64,000 bases of DNA from Vibrio sinaloensis (GCF_000808535.1 NZ_JWLV01000045.1:1-64000), one strand, 5' to 3'; counted from the stretch's first letter, positions 19,097 to 29,295 are shown. A program made the numbers and translations. The notes: generated by a model not told the origin, from the letters alone.

Positions 19097-19130
19097 CTTG
19101 GTTAATTGTTATAACTCTAGAATAACCAAG
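19097..19130. promoter_or_regulatory. Inverted repeat in the leader of the PTS gene
   Basis: CTTGGTTA and TAACCAAG are inverted with an 18-base spacer and lie directly before the ribosome site AAAAGGTG of the PTS gene. It may be an operator or an mRNA hairpin. It does not obviously match the NagC or Mlc site. Confidence 0.4.
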
Positions 19131-19178
19131 TGAGGATTAAGCCTCGGTTGAGGGAAGATTAAGGTTTGTTAATGTAGT

Positions 19179-19613
19179 TTAAACCTCTGAATTTGATGAT
19201 GAATTAAAAGAGAACATCCTAACTTCATCGCGGGGCTGCCACCCTTGGGATTGATAAAATGCCTGCGCCTTTGGGTTGTCATTGGCGACAAATAAATGGG
19301 TTTTCGCAATCCCTATCTGTGCAAGCGCGTTGATTGATAACGAAACCAGATGTTTACCGATACCGCTGCCCCTTTCTTCATTGCTCACGGCGAGGTGTTG
19401 CAAGTAACCTCGTCGGCCATCTGTACCCACAAGTACGCAGCCAACGATAACTTTGTCTTTTTGGGCGATATAACTTAGCCCCGGATTTCGAACTAGGTAC
19501 TGTGAAATACTCTGCTTGGAGTCAGCGTCTCGGAGTAGCATGTGCTCGGTTTCACGCCATAGCGCTGCGACTTGGGCGTAATCGGAAATATCCATTTCTC
19601 GGTAGGTGATCAT
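19179..19613 (-). CDS. GNAT family N-acetyltransferase
   Basis: 144 residues with the acetyl-CoA motif EERGSGIGKHLVS and the terminal AQAFYQSQGW, a RimI/YpeA-like small GNAT. The substrate is unknown. It lies upstream of the PTS gene on the same strand but is separated by about 90 bases with an inverted repeat. Confidence 0.85.
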   Translation of the reverse strand: MITYREMDISDYAQVAALWRETEHMLLRDADSKQSISQYLVRNPGLSYIAQKDKVIVGCVLVGTDGRRGYLQHLAVSNEERGSGIGKHLVSLSINALAQIGIAKTHLFVANDNPKAQAFYQSQGWQPRDEVRMFSFNSSSNSEV

Positions 19614-19782
19614 AGTGTTCCTTGTCTTTTAATGACTCTGTGTAACGTGTTGTTTTCTTAATCGATTAGACGTGTGTTTGAAAGAATACAACGAGAGAAA
19701 AGAAGAGAACAGTATGTTGGCATCAGGAATACTTTGCCAGCCCCTAGAGCAGGGGCTGGATTAGGAAGATTAAGACTCTAGG

Positions 19783-21675
19783 TTACCTTAATTTAAAATT
19801 GGCAACTTGACGCTTCAAATCATCATTGGTGTCATTGAGCCGCTCAGCCGCTTGAACCGTTTGCTGACCACTGCTGACTAAGGCTTCAACGATATCTCGA
19901 ATCGACAGCATGTTACGGCTTAGCTCTTCTGCCACCGTACTTTGCTCTTCGGTTGCTGCCGCTATTTGAGTGCTGACATCATCGATCTCATTGACCGAGT
20001 TACTCATCACTTTCAGGCTTTGAGAGACTTCAGAGGTTTTATCCGCCGTCTCTTGGCATTGATTCTTGGTCGCCGTCATCGCCGTCACCACCGTTTCTGT
20101 CCCGCTCAATAGTTGGCTCAGCATATCGGAGATTTCCATGGTGCTGTTTTGCGTTCTTCCTGCCAGTGCTCGCACTTCATCCGCAACAACAGCGAAACCG
20201 CGCCCCTGCTCTCCCGCTCGCGCTGCTTCAATCGCCGCATTGAGCGCAAGCAAGTTTGTTTGCTCAGAAATTTCGCCAATCACACTAAGAACGTTACTGA
20301 TCTTATTCGCATCTTGATTCATGGTCATAATGCTGTTGGACATCTCTTCAACTTCAGTGACTAGCGCACTCACCGTATCTACCGCGTTGTTGACGATAGC
20401 CAACGATGATTGTGCCTCTTTGCTCGCTTCCTCGGTAATACGGTTCGATTGAGTCACGTTTTCAGCAACGTTGCGCGCACTTTCGCTCATTTCAGTAATT
20501 GCCGTGACCACTTGCTCTGTTTCCTGCGAATGAGATAACAACTTCGCTTCGTTGTCGCGTGCCGTTGAACCAAGCTGACTCACACTCACCGAAATATTTT
20601 GACTCGCATCGGAGATGTGCAACATCATCTCTTGCAGGTTGGCAACAAACTGGTTAAACCCAGCACTCATTTGCGCCAAATCATCATCCCCTTCAACCGC
20701 GAGTCGTTGGGTTAGGTCGCCATTACCCTGGGAAAGGTCCAATACAGCGCGTTTCAGCTTGAGTAAAGGTCGATAAGCGTAACGCAAAATAAAGAAGATA
20801 GCGCCGCAACTCGCGAATAGCAGTATAAATCCTGTCGTCAATGACTCGTACATCGCGCTGTAAACTGGGGTCAGTGCTGTGGCCTGATCCACAAACACCA
20901 TCAACGTCCAATACATGCCCGGCGCTAAGTTGACCCGCTCGAAGTAACCATCAAATTGAATACCTAGATAAGGGAACGTCATATGACCGGATTCTTGTGA
21001 AAAGAACATACGTTCCATTTCTTGAAAGTTAGGGCTGATTTGCGACGGTGTTCTGCCTATATCCGATGGGTCGTCACTGGCAAAAAAGACCGCATTTCTA
21101 TCCGTGAGGGTCGCCGCCCCACCAGCAAAACGCAGATTACTCACGGCGGTAATGATCTCTCCCAGTTGGATGTCGCCAAGCAATACCCCGACAAACTGAC
21201 CGCCATCCATGACTGGCATCGTAACGCTGATCACTTTCTGATTGGTAACCTGATCTTGATAAATATCAGTGAGCGTCACTCCACCTTTGGCACGAGCCGC
21301 TTTGTACCAATCTCGCGTTCTGAAATCGTACTTAGTGCCATCGATGGACATGTAAGCTCGGCCATCTTCGTACGTCATGATCACATTCGACAATTGACTA
21401 CTTTGCGCCAAAATAGTCACCAACCTTTGATTGGCTTCATCACTCAACTGCGAATTAAAACTGTCTGATCCATTTTCTATCGCCGTGATCTTTTGCTTCA
21501 TCATTTGCTCAAGTTCTGCGACATGAAAACTCAGTTTGTCTGACGTTTTAGCTACCAAGCCTGTGACCATTTTGTCGCGCATTGCTAAAATATTGAGCGT
21601 TCCAAGAACAATCAATGACACAGCCAGCAAACTACCTACACCTAGGTATATTCTTGATTTAAAGCCTAAATTCAT
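19783..21675 (-). CDS. Methyl-accepting chemotaxis protein with Cache sensor
   Basis: About 630 residues from the ATG placed after GGAG; an upstream GTG overlaps that site. Layout: membrane helix (about 5-27), a dCache-type periplasmic domain (about 30-270, with [15 protein letters not shown] signature), membrane helix (about 275-297), HAMP and a long signalling hairpin with the conserved [19 protein letters not shown] tip. It senses a small ligand and signals to CheA. The Cache pocket is of the amino-acid or organic-acid type, but the ligand is not predictable. Confidence 0.92.
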   Translation of the reverse strand: MNLGFKSRIYLGVGSLLAVSLIVLGTLNILAMRDKMVTGLVAKTSDKLSFHVAELEQMMKQKITAIENGSDSFNSQLSDEANQRLVTILAQSSQLSNVIMTYEDGRAYMSIDGTKYDFRTRDWYKAARAKGGVTLTDIYQDQVTNQKVISVTMPVMDGGQFVGVLLGDIQLGEIITAVSNLRFAGGAATLTDRNAVFFASDDPSDIGRTPSQISPNFQEMERMFFSQESGHMTFPYLGIQFDGYFERVNLAPGMYWTLMVFVDQATALTPVYSAMYESLTTGFILLFASCGAIFFILRYAYRPLLKLKRAVLDLSQGNGDLTQRLAVEGDDDLAQMSAGFNQFVANLQEMMLHISDASQNISVSVSQLGSTARDNEAKLLSHSQETEQVVTAITEMSESARNVAENVTQSNRITEEASKEAQSSLAIVNNAVDTVSALVTEVEEMSNSIMTMNQDANKISNVLSVIGEISEQTNLLALNAAIEAARAGEQGRGFAVVADEVRALAGRTQNSTMEISDMLSQLLSGTETVVTAMTATKNQCQETADKTSEVSQSLKVMSNSVNEIDDVSTQIAAATEEQSTVAEELSRNMLSIRDIVEALVSSGQQTVQAAERLNDTNDDLKRQVANFKLR

Positions 21676-21687
21676 AGCCAACTCCAC

Positions 21688-22082
21688 TCACCTCATGAGC
21701 CGTTTCAGAGTTAGGTACGATTGCCAGTCATTTTAATTAGTACCGCGCAGTACACGGTGTTTACCGGTCAACCTTCCCTAGCCAACACTGAGCCACCAAA
21801 CAAATTACGCAACCCAATGCCTATAACTACGTTTAGTGTCCATCTGGCAAATATTCAACATTCAATCGATAATTTGGCGAAATAATTCTCACTACTAACT
21901 TTAAACTCATTTAAATAGCGAATAATTGCGCGCAGCGACACGATTTAACATCTTACCAATTTGGAATCCAGATCACTGTCTATAGTCACCTATACACGAC
22001 AGATCGTGTTGGCTAGGTGGCGAAAAACGGCTCTCGCCACTTGTTCCTGAGACAAAAATAGAATCAATCTTGGAGCAAAAAT
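21688..22082. other. Long divergent intergenic region with a small palindrome
   Basis: 395 bases between the chemoreceptor and PLP decarboxylase. It is AT-rich and carries no convincing ORF. ACACGA-N4-TCGTGT (21994-22009) is a perfect palindrome about 75 bases before the decarboxylase start and a possible operator. Confidence 0.5.
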
Positions 22083-23996
22083 ATGAGTGACAACAAAGAA
22101 ATAGAGTACGGACCTAAGCGAATCCCTTGGGAGCATCAAGTCCCTGACTTCGCCAAAGAGAGGATCTCGCCTCCATCGGCGGATCCCATTCAAGTTTACG
22201 CAGAGCGAAACTACGATTTTCACTACACCGAGCAAGCCATCAATGGATTTGATGTCGAGCTACCTCCCTCTGGCCAAAGCTGCCAAGAGCAAAACAGTGT
22301 TTACGAACAAATCCTTGCTTATGTTGACTCACAAAAAGAGCGCTTCTTAGGCTATCAAACCGAAGAGAATATCAGCTATAAAACTCGCCTCGCCCCTTTT
22401 CTTAACGTAAGTCTAAACAACGTTGGCGACCCCTTTGTTAATGGTAACTACACCATCAACTCTAAGTGTGTTGAACGCTCAGTGCTTGACTATTACGCAT
22501 CACTTTGGAATGCTACTTGGCCCTCACAAGGTCCTTACATCGACGAAAATGGAGACTTTCAAAAAGGGGTTGGGGACAGCTATTGGGGTTATGTACTCAC
22601 AATGGGAAGCACCGAAGGAAACCTGTATGGAATGCTCAACGCTCGAGACTATCTAAGCGGCGTGATGTTACTTGAAGAAGAAATCCGCGCAGAGACAGAC
22701 AAAGGCGAAACCATCTGCAACAATCAGGTCTACGCTCACTACCCTAAAACCCCACTACACAAACCCAACGCCTATACACCCGTGGCGTTTTTCTCAGAAG
22801 ATACGCACTACTCGATCGTAAAAGCGATGGCGGTCGAGAAGATCGAAACATTTGGCGATCTCGGCAATCGACTCTACCCCGATGACAACCCTGTTAACCC
22901 TGGTCAACCTTGGCCGATGGAAGTGGAATCGGAAGGACCAACCGAAACACTACCTGCGGGATCTGGTGCAATCGATGTGGATAAACTCATCGCGTACGTC
23001 TCCTTTTTCGCTTCCAAAGGCTATCCTATTTTGATTGTTCTTAACTGCGGGACCACCTTTAAGGGCGCTTACGATGATGTCGACACCGTTACTCAACGGC
23101 TAGAGCCAATCTTGAAAGAACACGACCTGTGGGAGCGCGAGGTACTTGTTGACCCTGACGACCCAGCCAGCGGATATGAAAAACGAACAGGTTACTGGCT
23201 GCACATCGATGGCGCACTAGGCGGAAGCTACGTACCCTTTATTAAAATGGCAAAAGAGAGTGGCCGTTACCGAACCTTCTTTGCGGAAAATAACGGCTAC
23301 ACAGGTCCAAACTTCGACTTTTCTAACCCTATGGTGCACTCAATTGTTACCAGCGGGCACAAATGGCCTGGCGCACCTTGGCCAACAGGTGTCTATATGA
23401 CCAAACAAAAATACATGGTCTCACCGCCGGATGATCCAGAGTACATCGGCTCTCCAGATACAACATTTGCGGGGTCACGAAATGGGCTTTCGCCGCTGGT
23501 TCTATGGGAATATTTCGCTAGAAACAGCTTTACCGATCAAATGAAGATGACGATGCGAGCCCAAGAGATGGCACTCTATGCCCATAATAAGCTCACTGAA
23601 GTTGCCGACTACTGGGACGCGAAGTTTGAGGGCAACAAAAGCGTCTCTTTTCCTGAGAAACTTTGGTTACAAAGAACACCGCTGTCATTGTCGCTGATTT
23701 TCTGTCAACCCAACGAAGAGATCATCTTCAGATACTCGCTGGCGAAAGAAAGCACCACGGTAAAAGTGGAGAGAGATGGCAAGCTCGAAGATGAAGTGCG
23801 TCATTACGTCCACCTCTTTACGATGTGGGATGTTGATGAGCAACTGATTGATAATCTATGTCAGGATTTGATGCAAGATGATGCGTTCAACCCCGACCTA
23901 TTCCCTAAGGTAACCAGTCAGAAGTTGCACAAAGCGCGTGTTAAGAATTCACTTCGTCAGGTGCGTTTGCCTCTTAAGGGGCGTTCTTTCCGCTAA
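22083..23996 (+). CDS. Large PLP-dependent group II decarboxylase
   Basis: 637 residues, longer than most group II amino acid decarboxylases. The PLP lysine lies in TSGHKWPGAPWP (K427), preceded by HIDGALGG, which carries the cofactor-binding aspartate. The fold matches histidine/glutamate/aromatic decarboxylases, and the unusually long N-terminus and internal insertions suggest a distinct subfamily. The amino acid substrate cannot be assigned. It is monocistronic, closed by a hairpin at 24008. Confidence 0.85.
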   Translation: MSDNKEIEYGPKRIPWEHQVPDFAKERISPPSADPIQVYAERNYDFHYTEQAINGFDVELPPSGQSCQEQNSVYEQILAYVDSQKERFLGYQTEENISYKTRLAPFLNVSLNNVGDPFVNGNYTINSKCVERSVLDYYASLWNATWPSQGPYIDENGDFQKGVGDSYWGYVLTMGSTEGNLYGMLNARDYLSGVMLLEEEIRAETDKGETICNNQVYAHYPKTPLHKPNAYTPVAFFSEDTHYSIVKAMAVEKIETFGDLGNRLYPDDNPVNPGQPWPMEVESEGPTETLPAGSGAIDVDKLIAYVSFFASKGYPILIVLNCGTTFKGAYDDVDTVTQRLEPILKEHDLWEREVLVDPDDPASGYEKRTGYWLHIDGALGGSYVPFIKMAKESGRYRTFFAENNGYTGPNFDFSNPMVHSIVTSGHKWPGAPWPTGVYMTKQKYMVSPPDDPEYIGSPDTTFAGSRNGLSPLVLWEYFARNSFTDQMKMTMRAQEMALYAHNKLTEVADYWDAKFEGNKSVSFPEKLWLQRTPLSLSLIFCQPNEEIIFRYSLAKESTTVKVERDGKLEDEVRHYVHLFTMWDVDEQLIDNLCQDLMQDDAFNPDLFPKVTSQKLHKARVKNSLRQVRLPLKGRSFR

Positions 23997-24007
23997 GTGA
24001 CAACACA

Positions 24008-24041
24008 GACCTCTTGTCGCCTTACAACAAGAGGTCTTTAC
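24008..24041 (+). terminator. Terminator of the PLP decarboxylase gene
   Basis: GACCTCTTGT and ACAAGAGGTC pair perfectly around a 9-base loop, followed by TTTA. Confidence 0.75.
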
Positions 24042-24052
24042 CCGCCTTCAAA

Positions 24053-24093
24053 TTGATTTAGATCAATGGAAAGTCAATTATTGATCGCATCAA
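24053..24093. promoter_or_regulatory. Perfect FNR-type box plus a second TTGAT/ATCAA palindrome
   Basis: TTGAT-N4-ATCAA at 24053-24066 matches the FNR consensus exactly. TTGAT-N3-ATCAA follows at 24081-24093 with a one-base shorter spacer. They lie about 180-215 bases upstream of the small TTG-start gene, whose promoter may be anaerobically controlled. Confidence 0.5.
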
Positions 24094-24269
24094 TAGAATG
24101 CATCATTTCGAGAGAAGCTGGGTTTATCGCTTGAAGATTAGAGAGTTAGACAACTGAATGTGCAGTCTTAACAATCAAACGAAAGTTTAGGTGATTTTTG
24201 CACATAGATAAACTGGCTATCACTGTCTAAGCTTTACCTCAATGTTTACCAAAGTTGGAGGGATTCCTT

Positions 24270-24506
24270 TTGGATAAGTTACTCACATCTGCATTTCATG
24301 CAAAACGTCGCACGGAAGTGACAAGCTTGTTTGCAAGTGAAGGTTATAAGATTGCCATGACAGATTTTGATGATGTCATTTTCGAAAGAGCCAGCGTTCA
24401 AGTGCACTGCCACTTTGATCGCTCTGCATCGATAGAGACCATCTCGATTACCGACGAGGTTCATCACGAATCACACAGTATCCTAGATGATCTCACCGCA
24501 GCCTAA
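24270..24506 (+). CDS. Small hypothetical protein with TTG start
   Basis: 78 residues from a TTG that follows GGAGGG with a 7-base gap, so translation is likely. The product is acidic and His-rich with no membrane segment or recognised motif. The frame can be read 15 bases further, but only by using a TTG that overlaps the ribosome site. Two FNR-like palindromes upstream hint at regulation by oxygen. Function unknown. Confidence 0.6.
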   Translation: MDKLLTSAFHAKRRTEVTSLFASEGYKIAMTDFDDVIFERASVQVHCHFDRSASIETISITDEVHHESHSILDDLTAA

Positions 24507-24544
24507 CGGATAAGATTCGCCGCAGCTCTTGAGTAAAAACTAAA

Positions 24545-24594
24545 AAGCCATCGTATTAACCTACTGCTTCAAACCAGTTAGGGGACGATGGCTC
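24545..24594. terminator. Terminator shared by the small protein and guaC
   Basis: AAGCCATCGT and ACGATGGCTCTT form the base of a long hairpin between the convergent genes. Confidence 0.65.
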
Positions 24595-24631
24595 TTAATT
24601 ATTCAGATAAACACTTATCTACAGTTAGCGT

Positions 24632-25678
24632 CTATTTCTCTTTACCGAAAACGTTGTTCTCTTGCTCTTGTACGCGGATGAAAGTCGTACGCTTAGTTAG
24701 CTCTTTAAGCTTTGCTGCGCCTACGTAGGTACACGTTGAACGTACACCGCCAAGGATGTCAGAGATAGTGCCGTGAACGCTGCCTCGGAATGGCAATAGT
24801 ACGGTTTTACCTTCAGCTGCGCGGTACTTAGCTACACCGCCTGAGTGCTTGTCCATCGCAGACTGTGAAGACATGCCATAGAACTTCATGAAAGTTTCAC
24901 CGTCTTTTTGAATGATTTCACCGCCTGACTCTTCGTGACCTGCAAGCATACCGCCTAGCATGACAAAATCCGCACCGCCACCGAAGGCTTTAGCCACGTC
25001 TCCTGCACATGAACAGCCACCGTCACCGATGATCATGCCGCCAAGACCATGAGCAGCGTCACCACACTCGATGATTGCTGAAAGCTGAGGGTAACCCACA
25101 CCAGTTTTTACACGTGTAGTACATACTGATCCTGGGCCAATGCCCACTTTAACAATGTCTGCACCCGCTAGGATGAGCTCTTCACACATGTCACCCGTTA
25201 CCACGTTACCCGCAGAAATCACTTTATCTGGGAAGGCCGCTCGAACGCGCTCTACGTACTCCACCAAATGCTCTGAGTAGCCGTTGGCAATATCAATACA
25301 GATGAAGATAAGTTCTTCAGATAGCGCCATGATGTCTTTGGTTTTTTGAAAGTCAGCGTCTGAAGTGCCGGTAGAAACAAACACGTTGTTAAGCGTTGCT
25401 TTGTCTGCCGATTTAACGAAGTCGGCCCACTGTTCAACGCTGTAGTGTTTGTGAACAGCTGTCATAACCCCGTGCTCAGCCAGTGCTTTTGCCATCGCAA
25501 AGCTACCTACCGAGTCCATATTGGCAGCAATAACTGGAGTACCAGACCATTGACGACCGCTATGCTTGAATGTAAACTCGCGGGTTAACTCAACTTGAGA
25601 ACGACTTTTAAGAGTAGAACGCTTCGGGCGAAATAATACATCTTTAAAGCCTAACTTAAGTTCTTGTTCGATACGCAT
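24632..25678 (-). CDS. guaC: GMP reductase
   Basis: 348 residues from the ATG beginning MRIEQELK, the standard GuaC length; the frame reads 21 bases further upstream without a better site. The catalytic cysteine is in GPGSVCTTR and the phosphate-binding glycine loops GDGGCS and [12 protein letters not shown] are intact. It reduces GMP to IMP with NADPH, feeding guanine nucleotides back to adenine synthesis. A promoter and two similar hairpins in the leader suggest post-initiation control. Confidence 0.96.
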   Translation of the reverse strand: MRIEQELKLGFKDVLFRPKRSTLKSRSQVELTREFTFKHSGRQWSGTPVIAANMDSVGSFAMAKALAEHGVMTAVHKHYSVEQWADFVKSADKATLNNVFVSTGTSDADFQKTKDIMALSEELIFICIDIANGYSEHLVEYVERVRAAFPDKVISAGNVVTGDMCEELILAGADIVKVGIGPGSVCTTRVKTGVGYPQLSAIIECGDAAHGLGGMIIGDGGCSCAGDVAKAFGGGADFVMLGGMLAGHEESGGEIIQKDGETFMKFYGMSSQSAMDKHSGGVAKYRAAEGKTVLLPFRGSVHGTISDILGGVRSTCTYVGAAKLKELTKRTTFIRVQEQENNVFGKEK

Positions 25679-25722
25679 GATAAATTTTCCTGTAAGCAAA
25701 TTTACGTGTCGTGCGTTTTCGG

Positions 25723-25742
25723 TAAACGTTGGCAGACGTTTT
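25723..25742 (-). promoter_or_regulatory. Second leader hairpin of guaC
   Basis: AAACGT and ACGTTT form a 6-bp stem around the six-base loop TGGCAG (plus strand), the same loop as the stronger hairpin at 25765-25790. It lies about 45 bases before the start codon. Confidence 0.55.
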
Positions 25743-25758
25743 ACTGAGTTTCGGACAC

Positions 25759-25790
25759 AAAAAAACCGGAGCGTTGGCAGACGCTCCGGT
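25759..25790 (-). terminator. Terminator-like hairpin at the 5' end of the guaC mRNA
   Basis: ACCGGAGCGT and ACGCTCCGGT form a perfect 10-bp stem around TGGCAG. On the minus strand it is followed by seven T residues, a textbook intrinsic terminator inside the guaC leader. It begins at the predicted transcription start, so it could be a premature terminator or a 5' stabilising stem. Confidence 0.7.
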
Positions 25791-25797
25791 TTTCAGC

Positions 25798-25825
25798 ATT
25801 ATAGGCCGCGATTTATTTCCCGCAA
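25798..25825 (-). promoter_or_regulatory. Predicted sigma-70 promoter of guaC
   Basis: On the minus strand TTGCGG (25825-25820) and TATAAT (25803-25798) are 16 bases apart. Initiation would fall near 25791, directly at the first hairpin. Confidence 0.6.
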
Positions 25826-25843
25826 GACTGATATTTCTAATTT

Positions 25844-26105
25844 TTTTATGCTACAGTTCGGTTAAGTTGCATACCCAAGCACACTCCCCTCCTCGCCAAA
25901 CCTTAAAAAATCTCAAAAAAAACAAACACTTAAAGAACCATCAACTAAACGTTTGCGCAATCCTTTTCTTACCATCGGTGAGTACTATTCAAGCATTCGG
26001 TTGCAGGATCATTATGTTCAGTTCACAAACCGGTGTTTTTACCCGATTAAACAACCTCTGCTTTTGAGTGCTAACTGATGATTTCACACTCACAAAACGC
26101 AAAAA
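25844..26105. other. Non-coding stretch right of the guaC promoter
   Basis: About 260 AT-rich bases without a convincing gene. A PurR-like palindrome core, AAACGTTTGCG, lies at 25947-25957. A 17-codon ATG frame at 26013-26066 has an AGGA upstream but no other support. Confidence 0.4.
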
Positions 26106-26140
26106 AGCAGAAAACGCCGGAGCGCCTTCTGCTTTCATTT
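26106..26140 (-). terminator. Terminator of the second chemoreceptor gene
   Basis: AAAGCAGAA and TTCTGCTTT form the stem; on the minus strand it ends in TTTTTT, just downstream of the chemoreceptor stop. Confidence 0.75.
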
Positions 26141-26159
26141 TGAACGATGGCTGAATTAA

Positions 26160-27788
26160 TTAGAGCTTAAAGAACGCCAGTTGCGCTTTTTGCTTCTCTG
26201 CCAGTGAAGATAATTCTTCGCTTGCACTCGCACTCTGGCAAATACCAGACACATTTTGATTCACCAGCTCAGACATATTCACCACGTTGCGGTTAATGTC
26301 TTGGGTTACTTGTGACTGCTGCTCTGCTGCGGTTGCAACCTGTGTATTAGCGTCGTTAATGTTGGTCACTGACTCAGTGATCCCTTGCAGCGCACTGTTT
26401 GCTTGTTGTGCCAGTTCATTGTTCTTGGCCAACATTTCCAAACTAAGCTGCATGCTGTCGTTCGCCATACCCGATTGCTTTTGTAGCTCTTCGATGATGG
26501 TTTGGATTTCACCAGTTGACTCTTGAGTGCGCGCCGCAAGCATACGTACTTCGTCTGCCACAACCGCGAAGCCACGACCAGATTCGCCCGCACGTGCCGC
26601 TTCAATAGCCGCATTCAACGCCAATAGGTTCGTTTGCTCAGATACACCGCGAATCACTTCGATCACATCACTGATTTGCTCCGACTGCTCTTTTAGTGAC
26701 AGAACCACTTGAGCCGCATCGTTAAGCGCATCGCCCATTTGAGCACTTGCCTGATTGCTCTCTTCGAAGATTTCCATGCCTGATGCAGCCAGTTGATTTG
26801 CTTCACGAGCGGTAGAATCAGCCACTTGCGCGTTGTCACTCACGTTATCAGCGGTACTTGACAGCTCATTTACGGCAGACGCAACTTGCTCAATTTCCGC
26901 CAACTCTTGCTGGGCATTCGCTTGAGATTGCGTCATTACAGCAGCAAGTTCTGTTGATGCTGAAGCCACCTCTTCGCTGATACGCATCAGTTGCTCAACC
27001 GTTGTATGGAGCTGCTCTGCTGTCGTATTCACGTCTTTACTAAGCTGAGAGATTTCGTTTTCACCATCGGCATTGGCACGAATCGAGAGATTGCCCTGCG
27101 CAAGCTCTCGCATCACCTCTTGCAGTTTTTGAACTGGCGTAACAATCATTCCAGATAGGACCCACGCAACCAACAATGAGATCGCTAAAACACTCAATAC
27201 AAGGAACATCGCCATGTTCTTCACTTTGGCGTTTTGCTCAACACTTTGAGCCATTGCCTGCGTTGCCGCGTCATTAACCTTTTTCGAGAGTGCGTTGATT
27301 GACTGCACCATCTCGATACCAGACGTACGATACTGGCTAATAAAGTTGCTGTACTCAAGTTCAGTCGCTAGCCCGTCGTCTTTACGGTGAAAAAGAGCAA
27401 CCCCTTGGTTAGAGAACTGAACATAGTTTTCAATGGCAGCACGGACCGAAGCAATATCGTCACGGAAACTTTTGCGTTCAAGCATCAAATCAAGATCTTG
27501 ATCCATTTCACGCATGGCACTTTTTAGTTCACCAAGAAACGCATCACGGCGAGACGCATCATAAATGGCATACACTGCACTAATACGAAGTGGGTATACT
27601 TGGTCGTCAATCTTGGCCAGTGTATCTTTGTAAAATACGAGTGAGTCAATATTGTCGTTGATTCGATCTTGCTCTGCTTCCAAATTATTTTTGGTCACCC
27701 AAAGGGCGATAAACAAAGCAACGGTTGTGAATAGCACAGGTAACAATACCTGCGTACGAATAGACAAATTTTTTAAGGATAATTGCAT
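26160..27788 (-). CDS. Methyl-accepting chemotaxis protein with helical sensor
   Basis: About 542 residues from the ATG after GAGAAC. N-terminal membrane helix (about 10-30), a periplasmic four-helix-bundle-like sensor of about 150 residues with no Cache signature, second membrane helix (about 188-210), HAMP, and a signalling domain with [19 protein letters not shown]. It is a Tsr/Tar-like topology. The ligand is unknown. The C-terminus lacks a CheR/CheB pentapeptide. Confidence 0.92.
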   Translation of the reverse strand: MQLSLKNLSIRTQVLLPVLFTTVALFIALWVTKNNLEAEQDRINDNIDSLVFYKDTLAKIDDQVYPLRISAVYAIYDASRRDAFLGELKSAMREMDQDLDLMLERKSFRDDIASVRAAIENYVQFSNQGVALFHRKDDGLATELEYSNFISQYRTSGIEMVQSINALSKKVNDAATQAMAQSVEQNAKVKNMAMFLVLSVLAISLLVAWVLSGMIVTPVQKLQEVMRELAQGNLSIRANADGENEISQLSKDVNTTAEQLHTTVEQLMRISEEVASASTELAAVMTQSQANAQQELAEIEQVASAVNELSSTADNVSDNAQVADSTAREANQLAASGMEIFEESNQASAQMGDALNDAAQVVLSLKEQSEQISDVIEVIRGVSEQTNLLALNAAIEAARAGESGRGFAVVADEVRMLAARTQESTGEIQTIIEELQKQSGMANDSMQLSLEMLAKNNELAQQANSALQGITESVTNINDANTQVATAAEQQSQVTQDINRNVVNMSELVNQNVSGICQSASASEELSSLAEKQKAQLAFFKL

Positions 27789-28042
27789 TATTGTTCTCAA
27801 TCAGATCGGTTGAGTCGTCCGTGAACTGGGAATATTCCCATATATTTTGTGGGGCGAAGTCTATCATAATATGTGATCAATGCCACATATCATTGTTGAA
27901 TAATCCATCAGTTGACTCGGAGACTTTGTAAGTATGCATTAACAAGCACATGCAACAGAGTTGTAAGATTGATAATGACCTATGACATTGATAAAAAAAA
28001 AGTTAGGTTAAAATAACGGTCTTTGGCGCTTATCAATTGGGA

Positions 28043-28483
28043 CTAACGCTCATCTTTTGGTGAATCCATGACGACCATAGTCGTAATAGATTGAACTTGA
28101 GCACACTCACCAAGCACATCCGCATGAAATTTTTTATAACTGGCTAGATCCTGCGTCTCTACTCGTAGCAAGTACTCGTTAGCACCAGTAATGTTGTGGC
28201 ATTCAACCACTTCGTCAACAAATCGAACGTGCTCCTCAAATTCTAATTGCGCTTGCTTGCGGTGGCTTGCCAACCCAATAGACACATAGGCAACAAAGCC
28301 AACCCCTCGTTGAGCTCGGTCAAGAACCGCTCGATAACCTTTGATTACACCTCGCTTTTCCAAATCTTGAACGCGACGCAGCGTCGCCGATGGAGACAAA
28401 CCAATCCGATGAGCGAGATCGACATTTGATAATCGTCCATCAAGCTTTAACTCATGCAATATTCTTTCTTCATATCTATCCAT
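28043..28483 (-). CDS. Lrp/AsnC-family regulator
   Basis: 146 residues: an N-terminal helix-turn-helix (LSNVDLAHRIGLSPSATLRRV) and a RAM ligand-binding domain with the GANEYLLRV segment. It is divergent from a LysE-type exporter, an arrangement in which Lrp-type regulators commonly sense the amino acid that the exporter removes. Confidence 0.92.
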   Translation of the reverse strand: MDRYEERILHELKLDGRLSNVDLAHRIGLSPSATLRRVQDLEKRGVIKGYRAVLDRAQRGVGFVAYVSIGLASHRKQAQLEFEEHVRFVDEVVECHNITGANEYLLRVETQDLASYKKFHADVLGECAQVQSITTMVVMDSPKDER

Positions 28484-28614
28484 TGCGCACCTTTATTGCA
28501 AACATACCCCTAATCATTCGAATAAAAACACATAATTGCGCTTCGATCTACTTAAACTGTTTCTTGACCGGTCAAACACATCCATTCATCTGTTGTAAAC
28601 GTTGAGGAGACACT

Positions 28615-29199
28615 ATGGAATTACAACAACTCAGTGCGTTGGCGATGTTTGCCTTTGTTTCTACTTTTACCCCTGGGCCAAACAACCTCATGTTGATGAC
28701 TTCTGGCGCCAATGTTGGCTACCAGAGAACCTTGCCGCATATGCTGGGAATTACCTTAGGGTTCGGGTTTATGGTGCTGCTGGTAGGATTGGGGTTAATC
28801 GGCGTCTTCAATGCCTACCCGGTCTCTCATACCGTTTTAAAATGGCTGAGTCTTGCCTACTTAGCTTACCTCGCGCTCAAAATCGCCCGTTCTGGGAAAG
28901 CGGAAACCCGTGACGACTACAAACCCATGACCTTCCTTGGCGCTGCGTCTTTCCAATGGGTTAACCCGAAAGGCTGGTCGATGGCACTCAGTTCTGTAGC
29001 GATCTACAGCAGCTCTGGGAATTGGCATGAACTGTTGATCATTTCCGCCATGTTTATGCTGGTGAATATGCCGTCATGCAGCTTTTGGGTACTTGCAGGG
29101 CGTGAGTTACAGCGATGGTTGACCTCCACCAAACGCGTACGAGTGTTTAATCTCACCATGGCGGCACTATTGATTGGTTCGACAGTACCTATGTTGTAA
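28615..29199 (+). CDS. LysE/RhtB-family amino acid exporter
   Basis: 194 residues, about six membrane helices, with the family signature FTPGPNNLMLMTSG near the N-terminus and FQWVNPKGWSMAL in the middle. A strong GAGGAG precedes the ATG. It probably exports an amino acid or derivative and is probably regulated by the divergent Lrp-type protein. Confidence 0.92.
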   Translation: MELQQLSALAMFAFVSTFTPGPNNLMLMTSGANVGYQRTLPHMLGITLGFGFMVLLVGLGLIGVFNAYPVSHTVLKWLSLAYLAYLALKIARSGKAETRDDYKPMTFLGAASFQWVNPKGWSMALSSVAIYSSSGNWHELLIISAMFMLVNMPSCSFWVLAGRELQRWLTSTKRVRVFNLTMAALLIGSTVPML

Positions 29200-29263
29200 C
29201 CGCCTGCGTGAATGTAAATTTAATTAAAGAGGCTTCTGAACTGTTTTTTTACCTGTTACTCTA

Positions 29264-29285
29264 AATGAGAATAAGAATAACTATT
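29264..29285. promoter_or_regulatory. Fur-like box
   Basis: Three adjacent hexamers GAGAAT-AAGAAT-AACTAT resemble the repeated GATAAT unit of Fur boxes. They end about 11 bases before the ATG of the siderophore-interacting protein, an expected Fur target. Confidence 0.5.
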
Positions 29286-29295
29286 GAGTAGAAAG

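Noticed and set aside
25700..25830. Known purine riboswitch upstream of guaC
   Set aside because: The leader shows two simple hairpins and no three-way junction with the conserved purine-aptamer core.
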